Source: Azorinus chamasolen (Eukaryota; Mollusca; Bivalvia; Cardiida; Solecurtidae). From it: DNA of 64,000 nucleotides. The translations under genes were made by a program, and so were the position numbers. The notes beneath the pieces are model-generated. The model did no database searches. It was not told where the DNA came from and saw nothing but the letters and a program-made list of their open reading frames with translations. The DNA is taken from assembly GCA_963576725.1 (NCBI GenBank), contig OY755244.1, positions 30,446,006-30,510,005 of the forward strand, read 5' to 3'. Each line of letters opens with the position of its first letter. Within the stretch, counting starts at the first letter, position 1. Below, piece by piece: positions 22,232 to 32,583 of the stretch.

Positions 22232-22706
22232 TCCTCTCCCAAGGGTGAGGTCTGTCTGATCTGTACATATTCATCCAAATATTAACATTACATATTCATC
22301 CAAATATTAACATGAAGTATCAAGATACAAAGCTTTAATAATCTTTTAAATGAATCTTAATTTGAACTAATTACATGTACGACCCAATTCCTAAAATGCA
22401 TGTATATGTACTAAATGTACATTGTATTGCATTATTATTATGTGTTTTATAGAGATTTTTAGATGAGACTGAGAAACAATCCAAGTGACCCTTAGTATTC
22501 TGATGGTTCAGACTGTCAAACTTAGCCCAAGGTCCGACGGTTTCTAATGGAGTGGTTTGATCAGGGTCTACACTATTTGCTCATGTATAAGTTTCATTTA
22601 GAACATCAAAACTGTGCCGTACAGACATATTGTTATTCTGAATTACAAATTGGTGGAGAGGAGAGAATGGGTTTCCTAATGTTTAGGATACATACCGTAG
22701 CTTCTT

Positions 22707-22901
22707 TTAACCCATTACCTCATAGACTATTTTTAGACCCAACCTTTTCGAATAAATCTACTGAAAATGTGCATTTACTAGAAAAGGGAAAAAATTTAAA
22801 TTATGCAGTTTCCATAGGAGGAAACGCTGTATTCATCGCAATTGTTTCAAAAACTGACTTTTACAGAGGAACCAAAAGGCGTCAATGTGGGAATGGGTTA
22901 A
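22707..22901 (+). mobile_element. TTAA MITE, family B
   Basis: TTAACCCATTACCTCATAG to GGGAATGGGTTAA. Diagnostic B phrases: 'ctatttttagacccaacc', 'aataaatctactgaaaa', 'gcatttactagaaaa' and 'ttttacagagg'. The right TTAA (22898-22901) is also the left TTAA of the next element. The open frame over it is chance. Confidence 0.7.
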
Positions 22902-23174
22902 CTCTTTACTTGATATAAATACCTTTTCGTGCTTTTGCAAACTGAGTAGACCCAGATCTAAGAGTCCCTACAGGGGCCATTTGATCAGGGTCGCACTTGT
23001 AGGGCCATTTGATCAGGGTCTGACTTGTTTGCTTAAAGAAATATATAGCTCTGATTCTACAGTTTTTGTCCAAGTCAAAAATTCCCTTGAAAAATTTACA
23101 TTATAAAAATTAAGTTAATGAATATTCATGAAGTGATCAATTCATGTATAGTTGTTCATTTGGGAAATGGTTAA
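22898..23174 (+). mobile_element. TTAA MITE, family A, abutting the previous one
   Basis: Shares TTAA 22898-22901 with the family-B element. The core 'gcaaactgagtagacccaga' has its right arm 'tttgatcagggtc' duplicated in tandem at about 22975-23015. Ends GGAAATGGTTAA. Confidence 0.65.
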
Positions 23175-23305
23175 TCAAGTGTGAATCTTTGTAAAACAGT
23201 TCACTTGCTCATCAATATATGCCAGTTCGCAGCATATTACTGACGAGTTCCAGCATTGTTGACATATAACAGGAGAGACCTAGATAAGATACAAATGTAC
23301 GTAAA

Positions 23306-23505
23306 TTAACACATTCCCGCATAGGCTATTTTTAGACCCAACCTCTTTTGAAAAAATCTACCGAAAAGGAGCATTCACTAGAGAAAAGGTAAATTTTAGA
23401 TTTGTGTAGTCTTGAATCCATAGCAAATGCTCTGTATATCACAACGGTTTCAAAAAGTGCCTTTTACAGAGGCGTCAGAAGGTGTCATATGCAGGAATGG
23501 GTTAA
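23306..23505 (+). mobile_element. TTAA MITE, family B
   Basis: TTAACACATTCCCGCATAG to AGGAATGGGTTAA, with 'ctaccgaaaaggagcattc' and 'cacaacggtttcaaaaagtg'. Confidence 0.7.
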
Positions 23506-23519
23506 ACCATTTTCAAGAA

Positions 23520-23650
23520 GAGCTCCTTCAATTCTTCTCCAAATCCTATGTTCTGACCATTCTTTAAAGTAACCTACAAGAGATGATTCTAAAAGTGGTC
23601 ACAACATAGGGTTTGGTGAAGAAATGATGATTGTATTTGAATATGCACCT
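23520..23650. repeat. palindromic element, family E
   Basis: Inverted arms 'caaatcctatgttctgacca' / 'gtggtcacaacatagggttt' around 'agagatgattc'. The same palindrome occurs at 25660-25815 and 50905-51020. Confidence 0.65.
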
Positions 23651-23873
23651 TTAACTCATTCTCCCATCAGCTGTTTTTAGACCCAAACTCTTTGAATAAA
23701 TCTACTGAAAAGGAACATTTACTAGAGAAAAGGGAATTTTGTTTAGAACTGTATAGTTTTTAGTTCACTGTGATAAATAGAGAGCACTTGCTCCATAGGA
23801 TCAAATTCTCTATTTGTCAAATTGGTTTCAAAAAGTGACTTTTACAAAGGCGTCAATAACAGGGAATGTGTTA
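23651..23873 (+). mobile_element. TTAA MITE, family B
   Basis: TTAACTCATTCTCCCATC to AGGGAATGTGTTA. The core dyad 'gtgataaatagagagcac' is disturbed by a small duplication. Confidence 0.6.
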
Positions 23874-24294
23874 TCTGCATGCAGGATGAATGGGACCAGT
23901 TTACAATTTGGTCTGGACATGAATACTGACAGACACACCACCACAGCTATAGGACCCTACTGAAAGATATTGCAATCAGATCAAATAATGATGTAAAATG
24001 GAATGTAGAAAATAAAATTAAACATATAAAAGCTTCAAATCAGTAAATACACAATATCAAAGTTGGAGTGTAAAATGCTAGCATACATGTACATTAAGCA
24101 TATAATGGTATGTGGTTTGCTTTGTCATTACACACATACATGTACACATACACACATATGAACCATTTCTTGAGGAATATGTGTCTGCAAGTTTTGGAAA
24201 CAGTATTGACCTAGTGGCATAGAACCTGTATTGGATTAAAATTAACACTGCAGTCTCAGCCATGCTTGGAGTGACTTTTAATTCAAATACAGTA

Positions 24295-24640
24295 ACCTTT
24301 CCCTGCTGGATATTCATGTAAGAAAATCAATGACTTCATGAATATTCATTAGCTGAAATTTTATAATGGCATATATACACAGAATGTTTTGGTACTAAAA
24401 TAAACTGTAGAGTCTGGGTCCATGCTTATAAAGCTTTTAGTCGAGTCTGAGTTTCGATAAAAAACTTGAGAACGAACTCAGACTCAACTAAACGTTTTAT
24501 AAGCATGGACCCAGATCTATTATAATTCCATAAGCGAACATAGCAGACCCTGATCAGATGGCTCATACAATCATTCTGATCTGAATCTACTCTGTTGCAA
24601 AGGTATGAAAATGTGTTTATATGAAGGAACAAGTCAACAC
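24295..24640 (+). mobile_element. family A MITE interrupted by a ~98-bp hairpin
   Basis: Family-A phrases on both sides ('cctgctggatattcatgtaa' left, 'agcagaccctgatcagatgg' and 'ctactctgttgcaaagg' right). Between 'aaactgtagagtct' and 'agatctattataattcc' sits an inverted repeat, 24416-24513, with ends GGGTCCATGCTTATAAA and TTTATAAGCATGGACCC. A half-copy of that hairpin is at 36321-36355. Confidence 0.6.
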
Positions 24641-24789
24641 TTTGCCTAATGAATAAATATGCAAGAATGTATCACTTCATTGTTACAATGGTACATAAAC
24701 AAAGCAACATTTTTGTCCAAGCCTGAAACTTAAGAATCAGTTCTATATACATGTAGTTTCTACAGGAAACTTGAAAGGGTCAAGTGTTT

Positions 24790-25013
24790 ACTCCAGAGAT
24801 TTGTTTTTTATGCCTTTTGCACAGTGTAGACCCAGATCAGATAGCTCCTAGATGAGCTGTCTGATCAAGGTCTGCACCGTTTCCACTCAGGATGTTTCAG
24901 GCCTGAATTTATCGAGAAATACTTGCCAATATAGACATTCCAAAATATTTGAGATATAAATATTCAAAGAGGGTAATACTTAAATCACAAATATTCATGG
25001 AGTAAAGGGTTAA
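24790..25013 (+). mobile_element. TTAA MITE, family A
   Basis: The core dyad 'gtagacccagatcagatagc' opposes 'agctgtctgatcaaggtct'. Right end AGTAAAGGGTTAA. The left terminus is degraded. Confidence 0.6.
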
Positions 25014-25086
25014 TACAGCATTATCTAAATTCAGTCAATTAAAGTCAATAAATCATTTCTTACAAGAATATTCATTAAATTAAGGT

Positions 25087-25329
25087 TTAACCCTTTCCTT
25101 CATATAAACAACTTTTTACGCATTTGCAAACAGAGTAGACCAAATCAGATGGCTCTTATAGGAGCCGTCTGATCTGGGTCTGATCTGTTTGCCTTTGATA
25201 TGAAATAGATCTGAATCTAGTTTTTGACTAAGCAAAAAAATTCCTTGAAGTTAACTCTATAAATGTTCAGCTAATTAATATTCCAGGTGTTATTATTTCT
25301 TACATGGATATTGAATAGGGAAATGTTAA
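25087..25329 (+). mobile_element. TTAA MITE, family A, near full length
   Basis: TTAACCCTTTCCTTC to GGGAAATGTTAA. Core 'gcaaacagagtagaccaaat' / 'ctgatctgggtctgatctgt' with centre 'ggctcttataggagcc'. Confidence 0.75.
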
Positions 25330-25570
25330 AACAAGTTTCACTGTAGACAAATGGTTCAGTTATTAATCCAGGCCAGATGCCGAAGGCTACTAATGGGCCA
25401 CTCATATAGATCCACACTGTGTCTTCAAGACATACTTTCTCATGTCCTGGCTCATACATACACAATAATACCTCTTTATAGCTCATAACCACTTAATGAA
25501 TACATATGGGAGTCTATAAGAGCAGGTGATGGCTTAATGCAGAACAAAGGTAATGCAGAAAGCTCCTAGT

Positions 25571-25980
25571 TCAACCCTTTACTTGATAATCCTGCCTTTG
25601 TAGATCCAGATCAGACAGCCCCTATAGGGTTCAGAGCTTCAGATAAGACGCCAAAATTAAAACATTTTCAAGAATAACTCCTTTATTTCTATACCAAACC
25701 CTATTCTGTGACCACCTCTTAGAATTGTCTCGAAGAGATGATTCTAAAGAGTGGTCATAGTATATGGATTGGTGGAGAAATGACAATTTTAGTATTTGGG
25801 TATGCAACTTTATCTGAAGCTCTGAGGTCTGCTCTGGTAACTTACTGGAAAAATATAGCTTGGATTCTACAATTTCTGTCACGACGAAAACTTTTCTTGT
25901 TCATGTTGCATTGTAAAAAAGCTGTTAATATTCATAAAATTATTGTCTCTTACATGAATATTCATCAGGTAAAGGGTTAA
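25571..25980 (+). mobile_element. family A MITE containing a nested family E palindrome
   Basis: Outer element: 'caaccctttacttgata' and 'gtagatccagatcagacagc' left, 'tctgaggtctgctctgg' and AAAGGGTTAA right. The dyad is interrupted after 'cccctatag' by family E (about 25650-25830: 'aaccctattctgtgaccacc' / 'gtggtcatagtatatggat'), showing E inserted into A. Confidence 0.65.
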
Positions 25981-26017
25981 GCTGTCGCTTATCTGAAAAC
26001 TCCAGATTTATACATCT

Positions 26018-26267
26018 TTAACCCTTTACCCCATGAATATTCATGTAAGAATAACAGCATAAATATTAATAAACTGAAATTTTATAATGACAAATGGATA
26101 CGGGAATGTTTGGCCATGGTAGAAACTGTAGAATCAGATCTATGTAGTTTCATAAGTAAACAGAGCAGACCCTTAGTAAATCAGACAGCCTGTGTAGGAG
26201 CCGTTTGATATGGGTCTTCTCTGTTTGCAAAGGCATTAACAGGTGCATCTATGGAGTAAATGGTTAA
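26018..26267 (+). mobile_element. TTAA MITE, family A, full length
   Basis: TTAACCCTTTACCCCATGAAT to GAGTAAATGGTTAA, 250 bp. Order of blocks: 'tattcatgtaagaa', 'ttttataatga', 'tggccatggtagaaactgta', core arms 'aacagagcagaccct' / 'gggtcttctctgtttgc'. Confidence 0.75.
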
Positions 26268-26682
26268 GTGGCAATTACAGAGGAAGTATACTATATATAT
26301 ACACCATGGGTGGAGGGTTCTTATTGCACACGTCTATTCTCAAAGAAAAATATAAAAACACCTTACAGTTGCACCTATATGTGAAGTGTTCATATGCACT
26401 GACATTCACATTCAGAATTTACACTTACACAAACAATAAATTATCTAAAGATCAATCATACATTATTTATATATTTACACCTAACATGTTCAAGACTTTT
26501 GGACTTGTCCAGTCAAAACCACTAACAACTAAGACACAAAACAACTTCATAATTAAATTACAAAATACCCATGTTACATGAAATCTAGTCATCCTTTCCA
26601 CTATATGATGAATCCCTTTTGTTTTTAAAATATGACACTATCAGTTTTATTGAGGTTAATAATGAATTTCAATTCTTAACGC

Positions 26683-26911
26683 TTAACCCTTTCCTCCATA
26701 AATACACCTTTCTACACCTCTGTAAAAGTCACTTTTATAAAACCATTTTGATAAATAGAGCATTTGCTCTTATAGGAGCAAATGCTCTATTTATCACAAT
26801 GTTTCAAACTACAAAATTCTAAAATTTTCCTTTTCTCTAGTTAATGCTCTTTTTCGGTAGATTTTTTCAAAGTGGATGGATCTAAAAATAGCCTATGGAG
26901 GAAAGGGTTAA
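26683..26911 (+). mobile_element. TTAA MITE, family A ends with family B core
   Basis: Left end TTAACCCTTTCCTCCATAAA is family A. The core GAGCATTTGCTCTTATAGGA with the mirrored 'gcaaatgctctatttatcac' is family B. Right end GGAGGAAAGGGTTAA. A chimera, indicating exchange between families. Confidence 0.7.
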
Positions 26912-27175
26912 GCGTGCAGGCATTTGCAAACATTGTTGACCTAGACCAGAGGGCTCCCAGAGGTCAGGGTCTGCACTGTTTGTTTCTCAAAGCTCTCTCA
27001 TGAATTATACCTATTCATACTGAATGGACTCTATTGCTAAACAATAACAGACCATTCCAATTTGAAAATTCAACATTTAAAAGTTTTTTCCTCTAAAAAT
27101 CAGAATATAAAACAGTCGGGATCTTATTGAGATGACGCGGTCTTTAAAGTATCTTCTTGATCCATACGATTCATA

Positions 27176-27410
27176 TACAGTAAAACCCCTCAAACCAGAC
27201 ATTAAATTTAGCATATATATTGGTCTAGGAGACAGGTGACAGTTTAATGCAGGGTAAAAGTCATGCAGCAAGCTCCTTTAGGAGCTTTCTGCATGACTTT
27301 CACCCTGCATTAAGCAGTCACCTGTCCCCATGACCAATATTTATTCTACCTGCCTAAAAGTATCTAAATTCTTCTCTGCTAGAAATCTGGTTTGGAAGGG
27401 TTTACCGGTA
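27176..27410 (+). mobile_element. palindromic MITE, family D (CAGTAAAACC ends)
   Basis: TACAGTAAAACCCCTC left end, diverged 'gggtttaccggta' right end. The core 'catgcagcaagctcctttag' / 'gagctttctgcatgacttt' is a near-perfect dyad flanked by 'gacaggtgacagtttaatg' and its inverse. CAGT-type ends at TA targets suggest a Tc1/mariner-pogo class MITE. Confidence 0.7.
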
Positions 27411-27825
27411 ATTAATTTTACATTAGTATACAGAGAGTGAAATAACCATTATTAACTGTTGGTAATTAATACAATATTTACTCCATTGATATATCTCTTA
27501 ATGCCTTAGCAAAAAAAGTAAACCCAGATCGGATGGCTCTTGTAGAAGTCATTCATCTGATCAGGGTCTGCTGTGTTTGCTTACGAAATAACATGTCATG
27601 ATAAAAAAAATGCCTTGTTGACATATTGCCATTACAAAAATTCAATCAATTAATACTTCTGATGTCATTATTTGTAACATGAGAGAAAGGGAATAACTGT
27701 TATAAGTGAACTGGTTTTTCCACATTCCCAAATTGCAGAACAAAAACAATCAGTAACATAACACTCAGAACTCTAACAGAACTATAAGTGTAAGGAAACA
27801 CAGAACTAACATGGCAAACAAACAT

Positions 27826-28054
27826 TTAACCCTTACTTCATAGATATTCTTACCCGACTTAAGTGCTTGTATTTAAGATCTGACATGTAATATAGCAGCA
27901 AACGGAGCAGAACCCGACTAGGCAGCTCACACAGGAGATGTCTGATCTGGGTCTACTTTGTTTGTAGCAACTAGGCAGCTCACACAGGAGATGTCTGATC
28001 TGGGTCTACTTTATTTGTAGCATAAGAAGGTCGGATTCTGGAGTAAAGGTTTAA
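27826..28054 (+). mobile_element. TTAA MITE, family A, with ~50-bp internal duplication
   Basis: TTAACCCTTACTTC to AGTAAAGGTTTAA. 'ctaggcagctcacacagg' plus 'agatgtctgatctgggtcta' occurs twice in tandem. Confidence 0.65.
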
Positions 28055-28173
28055 CCAAGAGTAAATTAACCTGCTAGGTTTTTCTCAAAACACATACATT
28101 TATGTTTGACATAAATGCATACTTTCTGTAGAATGGTCAAATCCGAACATAAGACTAGCATTTCACAAACACA

Positions 28174-28367
28174 TACAGTAGAACCAGTCTTAAGAGACCA
28201 TCAAAAGGAGGTAAAATTATGGGTCTGTAAGGCAGGTAATAACTTAATACAGGTCAAAAGTAATGCAGAAATCTCCTTTAGGAGATTTTTGCATTACTTT
28301 TGACCTGTATTAAGCAACCAACTGCTATCCAATTAATACAAGGTCTATTAAGACAGGTTCTAGTGTA
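28174..28367 (+). mobile_element. palindromic MITE, family D
   Basis: TACAGTAGAACCAG left, 'gacaggttctagtgta' right. The centre 'aatctcctttaggagatt' is flanked by 'caggtcaaaagtaatgcag' and its inverse. Confidence 0.65.
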
Positions 28368-28524
28368 TTCAGAAACAAAACAAAGGATATAATAAATAAC
28401 CTTTAGCCTGCTTGGCAAATTATTTTTACAGGATTTTTCACTTGCTACATTTTCAAAATTCAAGTGAATGTCAGTTTGTGTACCATTATGCAATCAGAGT
28501 GTCAAACAGTTTGTATCCTAGTCA

Positions 28525-28768
28525 GATGAATATTCATGAATAAATAATGACATCATGAATATTAATTAGTTTGATTTTTTTTAATGGCACATGAACACAG
28601 GATTTTTTGGTCATGGCAGAAACTGTAGAATCTCATTTATATTATCAGCTTATGTCATAAGCAAACAGAGCAGACCCTGATCAGACAGCTCCTATAGGAG
28701 CAATCTGATCTGGGTCTACTCTGTTTACAAAGGTGTTGAAAGGTGTATTTATGGAGTAAAGTGATCAA
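28525..28768 (+). mobile_element. family A MITE
   Basis: 'gaatattcatgaataaata', core 'caaacagagcagaccctgat' / 'ctgatctgggtctactctgt' with centre GCTCCTATAGGAGC (28688). Terminal TTAA lost on both sides. Confidence 0.65.
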
Positions 28769-28790
28769 TCTGAACTGGATCCAAACTGTT

Positions 28791-29040
28791 TTAACCCTTC
28801 ACTTGCTATTCACGTCAATATACCTACCTGTAAATAGTGAAGACCCAGATGAGACAGCTCCTGCAGGAGCTGTCTCATCAGGATCTGCACTATTTACAAG
28901 TTGATTGTACAACCAGTGCACTCCACAGCAGTGATTGCACAGTGAAATACTTGTACACAGTGAAGATGTATGTAATTATACAACAGGGCATGGGTAAAGA
29001 AGGAGAAATGTATTTTAAAATTCAGTAAGAGAAGGGTTAA
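28791..29040 (+). mobile_element. TTAA palindromic MITE, family C
   Basis: TTAACCCTTCACTTGCTA to GAGAAGGGTTAA, 250 bp. The core 'gacccagatgagacagctcc' opposes 'ggagctgtctcatcaggatc' at CTCCTGCAGGAG. The unique right half includes 'caaccagtgcactccacagc' and 'caacagggcatgggtaaag'. Near-identical copies at 35295-35548, 44327-44576 (inverted) and 63400-63649. ORFs of 63-67 codons in these copies are read-through. Confidence 0.8.
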
Positions 29041-29231
29041 CAGGCAATTACTCATCTATCCACAGCAGGCTAAAGGTTTAAAAAATGGGACACAAACTTG
29101 TTCAACATGTGAACAGGGACTGTCTGATACATGTATAAATACATCACTTCTATCTGTCATTGAGTGGCACTTTCAATGTTGGTTTCCAATGCCATATGAC
29201 ATCTAGTTCTAGCTCTTGCACTAGAAAGGTG

Positions 29232-29364
29232 TTAACCCATTCCCTCATATTGACACCTTTTGATGCCTCTGTAAAAGACACTTTTGAAACCATTGCGATA
29301 ACGCATTTGCTCATTAAGGGCAAATGCTCTAGGGTCTAAAATTGCCTATTAGGTAATTGGTTAA
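29232..29364 (+). mobile_element. TTAA MITE, family B, deleted
   Basis: TTAACCCATTCCCTCATATTG to GTAATTGGTTAA. Much of the right half is missing. Confidence 0.65.
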
Positions 29365-29371
29365 CATGAAC

Positions 29372-29589
29372 TTAATCCCTTACCTCAGAGAGACACCTTT
29401 TGGCACCTTTGCAAACAGAATAGACCCAAATCAGATGGTTATTGTATGCTTATGTAGTATATATATCTGATTCTAGAGTTTCTGCAATGGTAAAATATTT
29501 TGTTCCTAATGCCATTATAAAAAATAATAACTTAATAATATTAATGTTGACAGTCATTCTTACATGAATATTCATGAGGAAAGCGTTAA
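29372..29589 (+). mobile_element. TTAA MITE, family A, core partly deleted
   Basis: TTAATCCCTTACCTC to GGAAAGCGTTAA. 'gcaaacagaatagaccca' left arm only. Confidence 0.6.
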
Positions 29590-29596
29590 CTTATAT

Positions 29597-30103
29597 TTAA
29601 AGGGGAAGTCCCTACATTCAATGCATTTCAAAAATGCCTAAAATATACAAAACTCATTTGTTTATATGCTGAAAAGAAGTATATCGCAAGAAAACCTTTT
29701 GAATAAAAATTGAAAATGACAAAACTTCCATGTTTTTGATATACCTGATGTTATACACTGATGTTTCAATTTTATTTGGGTTGCGGTTTAGTTTCATGTC
29801 TGTTCGTGCTACTTTGCATCTCTCTGGCTACTTTTGAGAAAAGCTGTTACATAAACAGTGGAGGGATCAAGTGATCATCGGCAAAATGCGGAAAATTGAA
29901 AAGGAACAGGCCGATAATACTTTGTTGTAGAACAAAAATTATAAGTATTGATGAAATCAGTTTATTTCGTATCACAGGGAGATTTTTCAATAGAACTAAT
30001 TAGTTCAAATTGACAATCTTCATAATGATGATTGAACATAACATATACCAAGTTTTATGATAGTTTTGAAAATATGCATTAATTGTAGGGACTTCCTCTT
30101 TAA
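29597..30103 (+). mobile_element. TTAA element with GGAAGTCCCTACA inverted ends
   Basis: Left TTAAAGGGGAAGTCCCTACA, right the mirrored TGTAGGGACTTCCTCTTTAA, giving about 18 bp of terminal inverted repeat over 507 bp, bounded by TTAA. The interior shows no ORF and no palindrome. Distinct from families A-C. Confidence 0.65.
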
Positions 30104-30268
30104 TTACACCAACCTTTGTTCATTTCGATTTCAGTACAAGGTATTTCCTACTTTCCCTAAATATTTGGACAGACATAAATGTAGGCATATCTTGCAGCCC
30201 AAGTTCAAACAACTACTGAAGTAGCCCTTTTATCTGGGTCTATACTTTTTGCTACCATGTCAGTATAC

Positions 30269-30516
30269 TTTAACCCTGTCATGGTTGAATATTCATGTAA
30301 GAAGTAATGATGTAATGAATATTTATTAGCTATATTTTTATAATGGCATATATGAACACGAACCTTTTTAATATTGGTAGAAACTGCAGTCAGATTTGTT
30401 TTATAATTTCATAAGCAAACAGAGGCAGGTCCTGATAAGATGGTTTCTATAGGAGTCATCTGATCTGGGTCTATTTTGTTTGCAAAGTTGTAAAAAGGTG
30501 TTTATATGAAGGAAAT
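30269..30516 (+). mobile_element. TTAA MITE, family A
   Basis: TTAACCCTGTCATGGTTG. Core 'gcaaacagaggcaggtcctg' / 'tctgggtctattttgtttgc'. Right TTAA lost. Confidence 0.6.
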
Positions 30517-30589
30517 GGGTTTTGACTTATTGAGCTATACAGACTGATGTAGAGGCGAGATCATTATCCATGCTAATAAAACTTTTAGT

Positions 30590-30700
30590 TGAGTCTGAGT
30601 TCTTCTCAAGTTTTTGATTGGTCAGATTTGAGCCACTGGCTCAAATCTGACCAATCAAAAGCTTGAGAACTCAAATCTGACCAATCAAAAGCTGGTGTTC
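30590..30700. repeat. inverted/direct repeat 'tgaccaatcaaaagct'
   Basis: 'gattggtcagatttgagcca' is followed immediately by its mirror 'ggctcaaatctgaccaatca', and the last part is repeated again in direct orientation. Confidence 0.75.
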
Positions 30701-31603
30701 AAATACTTACAGTAATTAGTGTATTCAATCTATCTACAAAACTTGAAATGTGTCAAAAACTTTAAATCCTGTGGAGATGTCGAGTTACTCTGCATCTCAT
30801 CTAGATCCAAACAGTTTGCATAAGTAACGATGAAATGCTGAACATTATAACTGCATTAAAATTAGTCATTAAGAGAACTTGAAAACATGCTAGTCGGCAG
30901 ATTAGAAGATTCTTCATGCTAGTCTGCAGATTAGAAGAAACTTTAGGACTTGAACTACATCAACACTGATCTCCACAGGTTGTCTTATCTTAGTATAGAC
31001 TGACTTTTAGTCATATATTTCAGGTACTCAAAGATTTAAAATGTTCTTGTTATGGGTATTGCCTAACGGCTACGTCATACATAACACTTAATGTGACAAA
31101 TATAACCCATTAATTAAGGCAATCAACACTTAAACAATCACATTTCTTTAGAAAAGGGTTAAAGTTATCAATTTCTCATAGATTACAACATTGTAAACTG
31201 TAACCATGGCAACACCAACTATCGAAATAACCACACAAAATCAATCAGATCTATTTCATCCAACACAGGCTACACATAATGAGACAGATTCTTTAGCATA
31301 TTATGTATATATGCACACAAAATGTTATCATGATGAACATATTTGGTTTAATGGTTGTCATGGCAACAAAACTACCAAAAATGGAAATGGTAGCGAAAAT
31401 GAATATTGTAAATAATTGCACAGAAGTTTGTAACCAGTGTTACAATTACAGTCCACAACAGGAATGCTGCATTTAAGTGTCACTTGAAGCAAACATAAAA
31501 GGCCATCTCCATGGTAACAAGGGCACTTGAACATTTGCAAAAAGTGTCGATCAAGATCAGCTCCTATAGTATAATGCAACATCTAATCAATATTTGCCAG
31601 GGC

Positions 31604-31793
31604 CTAGCCCTTTCCTTCATATAAACGTGTTTCACTCATTTGCAAACAGAGCAGACCCAGATCAGATGGCTCCTATAGGAGTCATCTGATCTGGGTCTGC
31701 TCTGTTTGCTAATGAAATTTTATAAATCTGTAAAAGTTGTAGCAGACCCAAGATTGAACCGATTCAATTTGTCGAGCAGGCTAATGGTTAAGC
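31604..31793 (+). mobile_element. family A MITE with exact CTCCTATAGGAG centre
   Basis: 'ccctttccttcatataaacg', a long near-perfect dyad 'tttgcaaacagagcagaccc' to 'gggtctgctctgtttgct', right end TAATGGTTAA. 30720-31600 holds no feature I recognise. Confidence 0.7.
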
Positions 31794-31896
31794 TTACATA
31801 TGTGTTAGTTAAAGCTGTTGCTATTTAGTGTCGTCACTGTTTGCAAATGTATGCAGACCCTTGTACTGATAGAGTCAGCCACAATATTATTTAATC

Positions 31897-32109
31897 TTAA
31901 CCCTTCTCATGCTAAAACTTGTCTTGACAGACATTTGCAAACATCTTGGATGCAGATGAGATGCCAATTAACTTGACATTTCCTCAGGATCCAAGCTGTT
32001 TGACACCCGGTCAGTAGTTTCTCAAAGGATTTAAGGAATCAAAACTCTGGTAAAAGCTCAGTAAATTAGAACTTGAGCAGACTTTTTTTTTAAGCATGAA
32101 AAGGGTTAA
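31897..32109 (+). mobile_element. TTAA MITE, diverged
   Basis: TTAACCCTTCTCATGC to AAAAGGGTTAA. The core has only 'atttgcaaacatcttggatg'. It lies just downstream of the adhesion gene's stop and may be inside its 3' UTR. Confidence 0.55.
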
Positions 32110-32166
32110 ACCCCATGCACATTTTTCATCGCCTGTTCATGTAGTTATTGTACAATGCGGTCTTCA

Positions 32167-32172
32167 TTTATT
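32167..32172 (-). promoter_or_regulatory. candidate polyadenylation signal AATAAA
   Basis: Minus-strand AATAAA about 345 bases past the stop codon of the adhesion gene. It is the nearest good match I noticed, but transcript evidence is needed to choose among candidates. Confidence 0.25.
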
Positions 32173-32515
32173 GTTGCACGTGGTCCCTGAATCAACAAAG
32201 AGTTCTCTTGGCATCCCCTATGTCCTTATAGTGTTCCATTGCTTCTGTCTGAACTGACATCTTCATATCTAGTTCCAGTTTTTATCCACAACTGAACACA
32301 AGTCATTCACATGTTCTCTTAATTTTCATTTCAGAACACTTTGAAAGATGTAATCAACCTATTTCTTATAAACAACATGTATAGTGTATTCAATAACTTA
32401 ATAATCTGGTTGCTATGCAACAGATAATGTCATGGCAACCATAGACATGGGGGTCAGAGTTCATCTCCAAACCATGCTGATTCAGGCATTATGCGGCACT
32501 CCTGTTTGTTCATTG

Positions 32516-32583
32516 TCAAACAAACGTTGACATAGCTGATGGTTGGTTTCCTTTTTCCTCTGGCTTTTGGGAACCATATTGAC
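32516..32583 (-). CDS. Nrg: exon 13: FIGQY end and C-terminus
   Basis: Acceptor TTTATTGCAG, then GT completes the glycine of FIG and CAATAT supplies QY, restoring the FIGQY ankyrin-binding motif. Residues 635-655 read QYGSQKPEEKG to SAMSTFV, stop TGA at 32516-32518. The final T-F-V fits a class I PDZ ligand ([S/T]-x-V). Drosophila Nrg is known to use alternative ends after this motif. I saw no second terminal exon in the preceding intron. Confidence 0.9.

Noticed and set aside
22547..22918. 123-codon ORF as a gene
   Set aside because: It crosses a family B and a family A MITE boundary, and its composition is that of the repeats.
26243..26581. 112-codon ORF
   Set aside because: It starts in a MITE and continues in AT-rich intergenic DNA. 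No recognisable motif, splice context or homologue by eye.
28837..29028. Short conserved ORF repeated at 28837, 44327 and 63458
   Set aside because: The repetition is explained by three family C elements. Frame conservation follows from recent copying.
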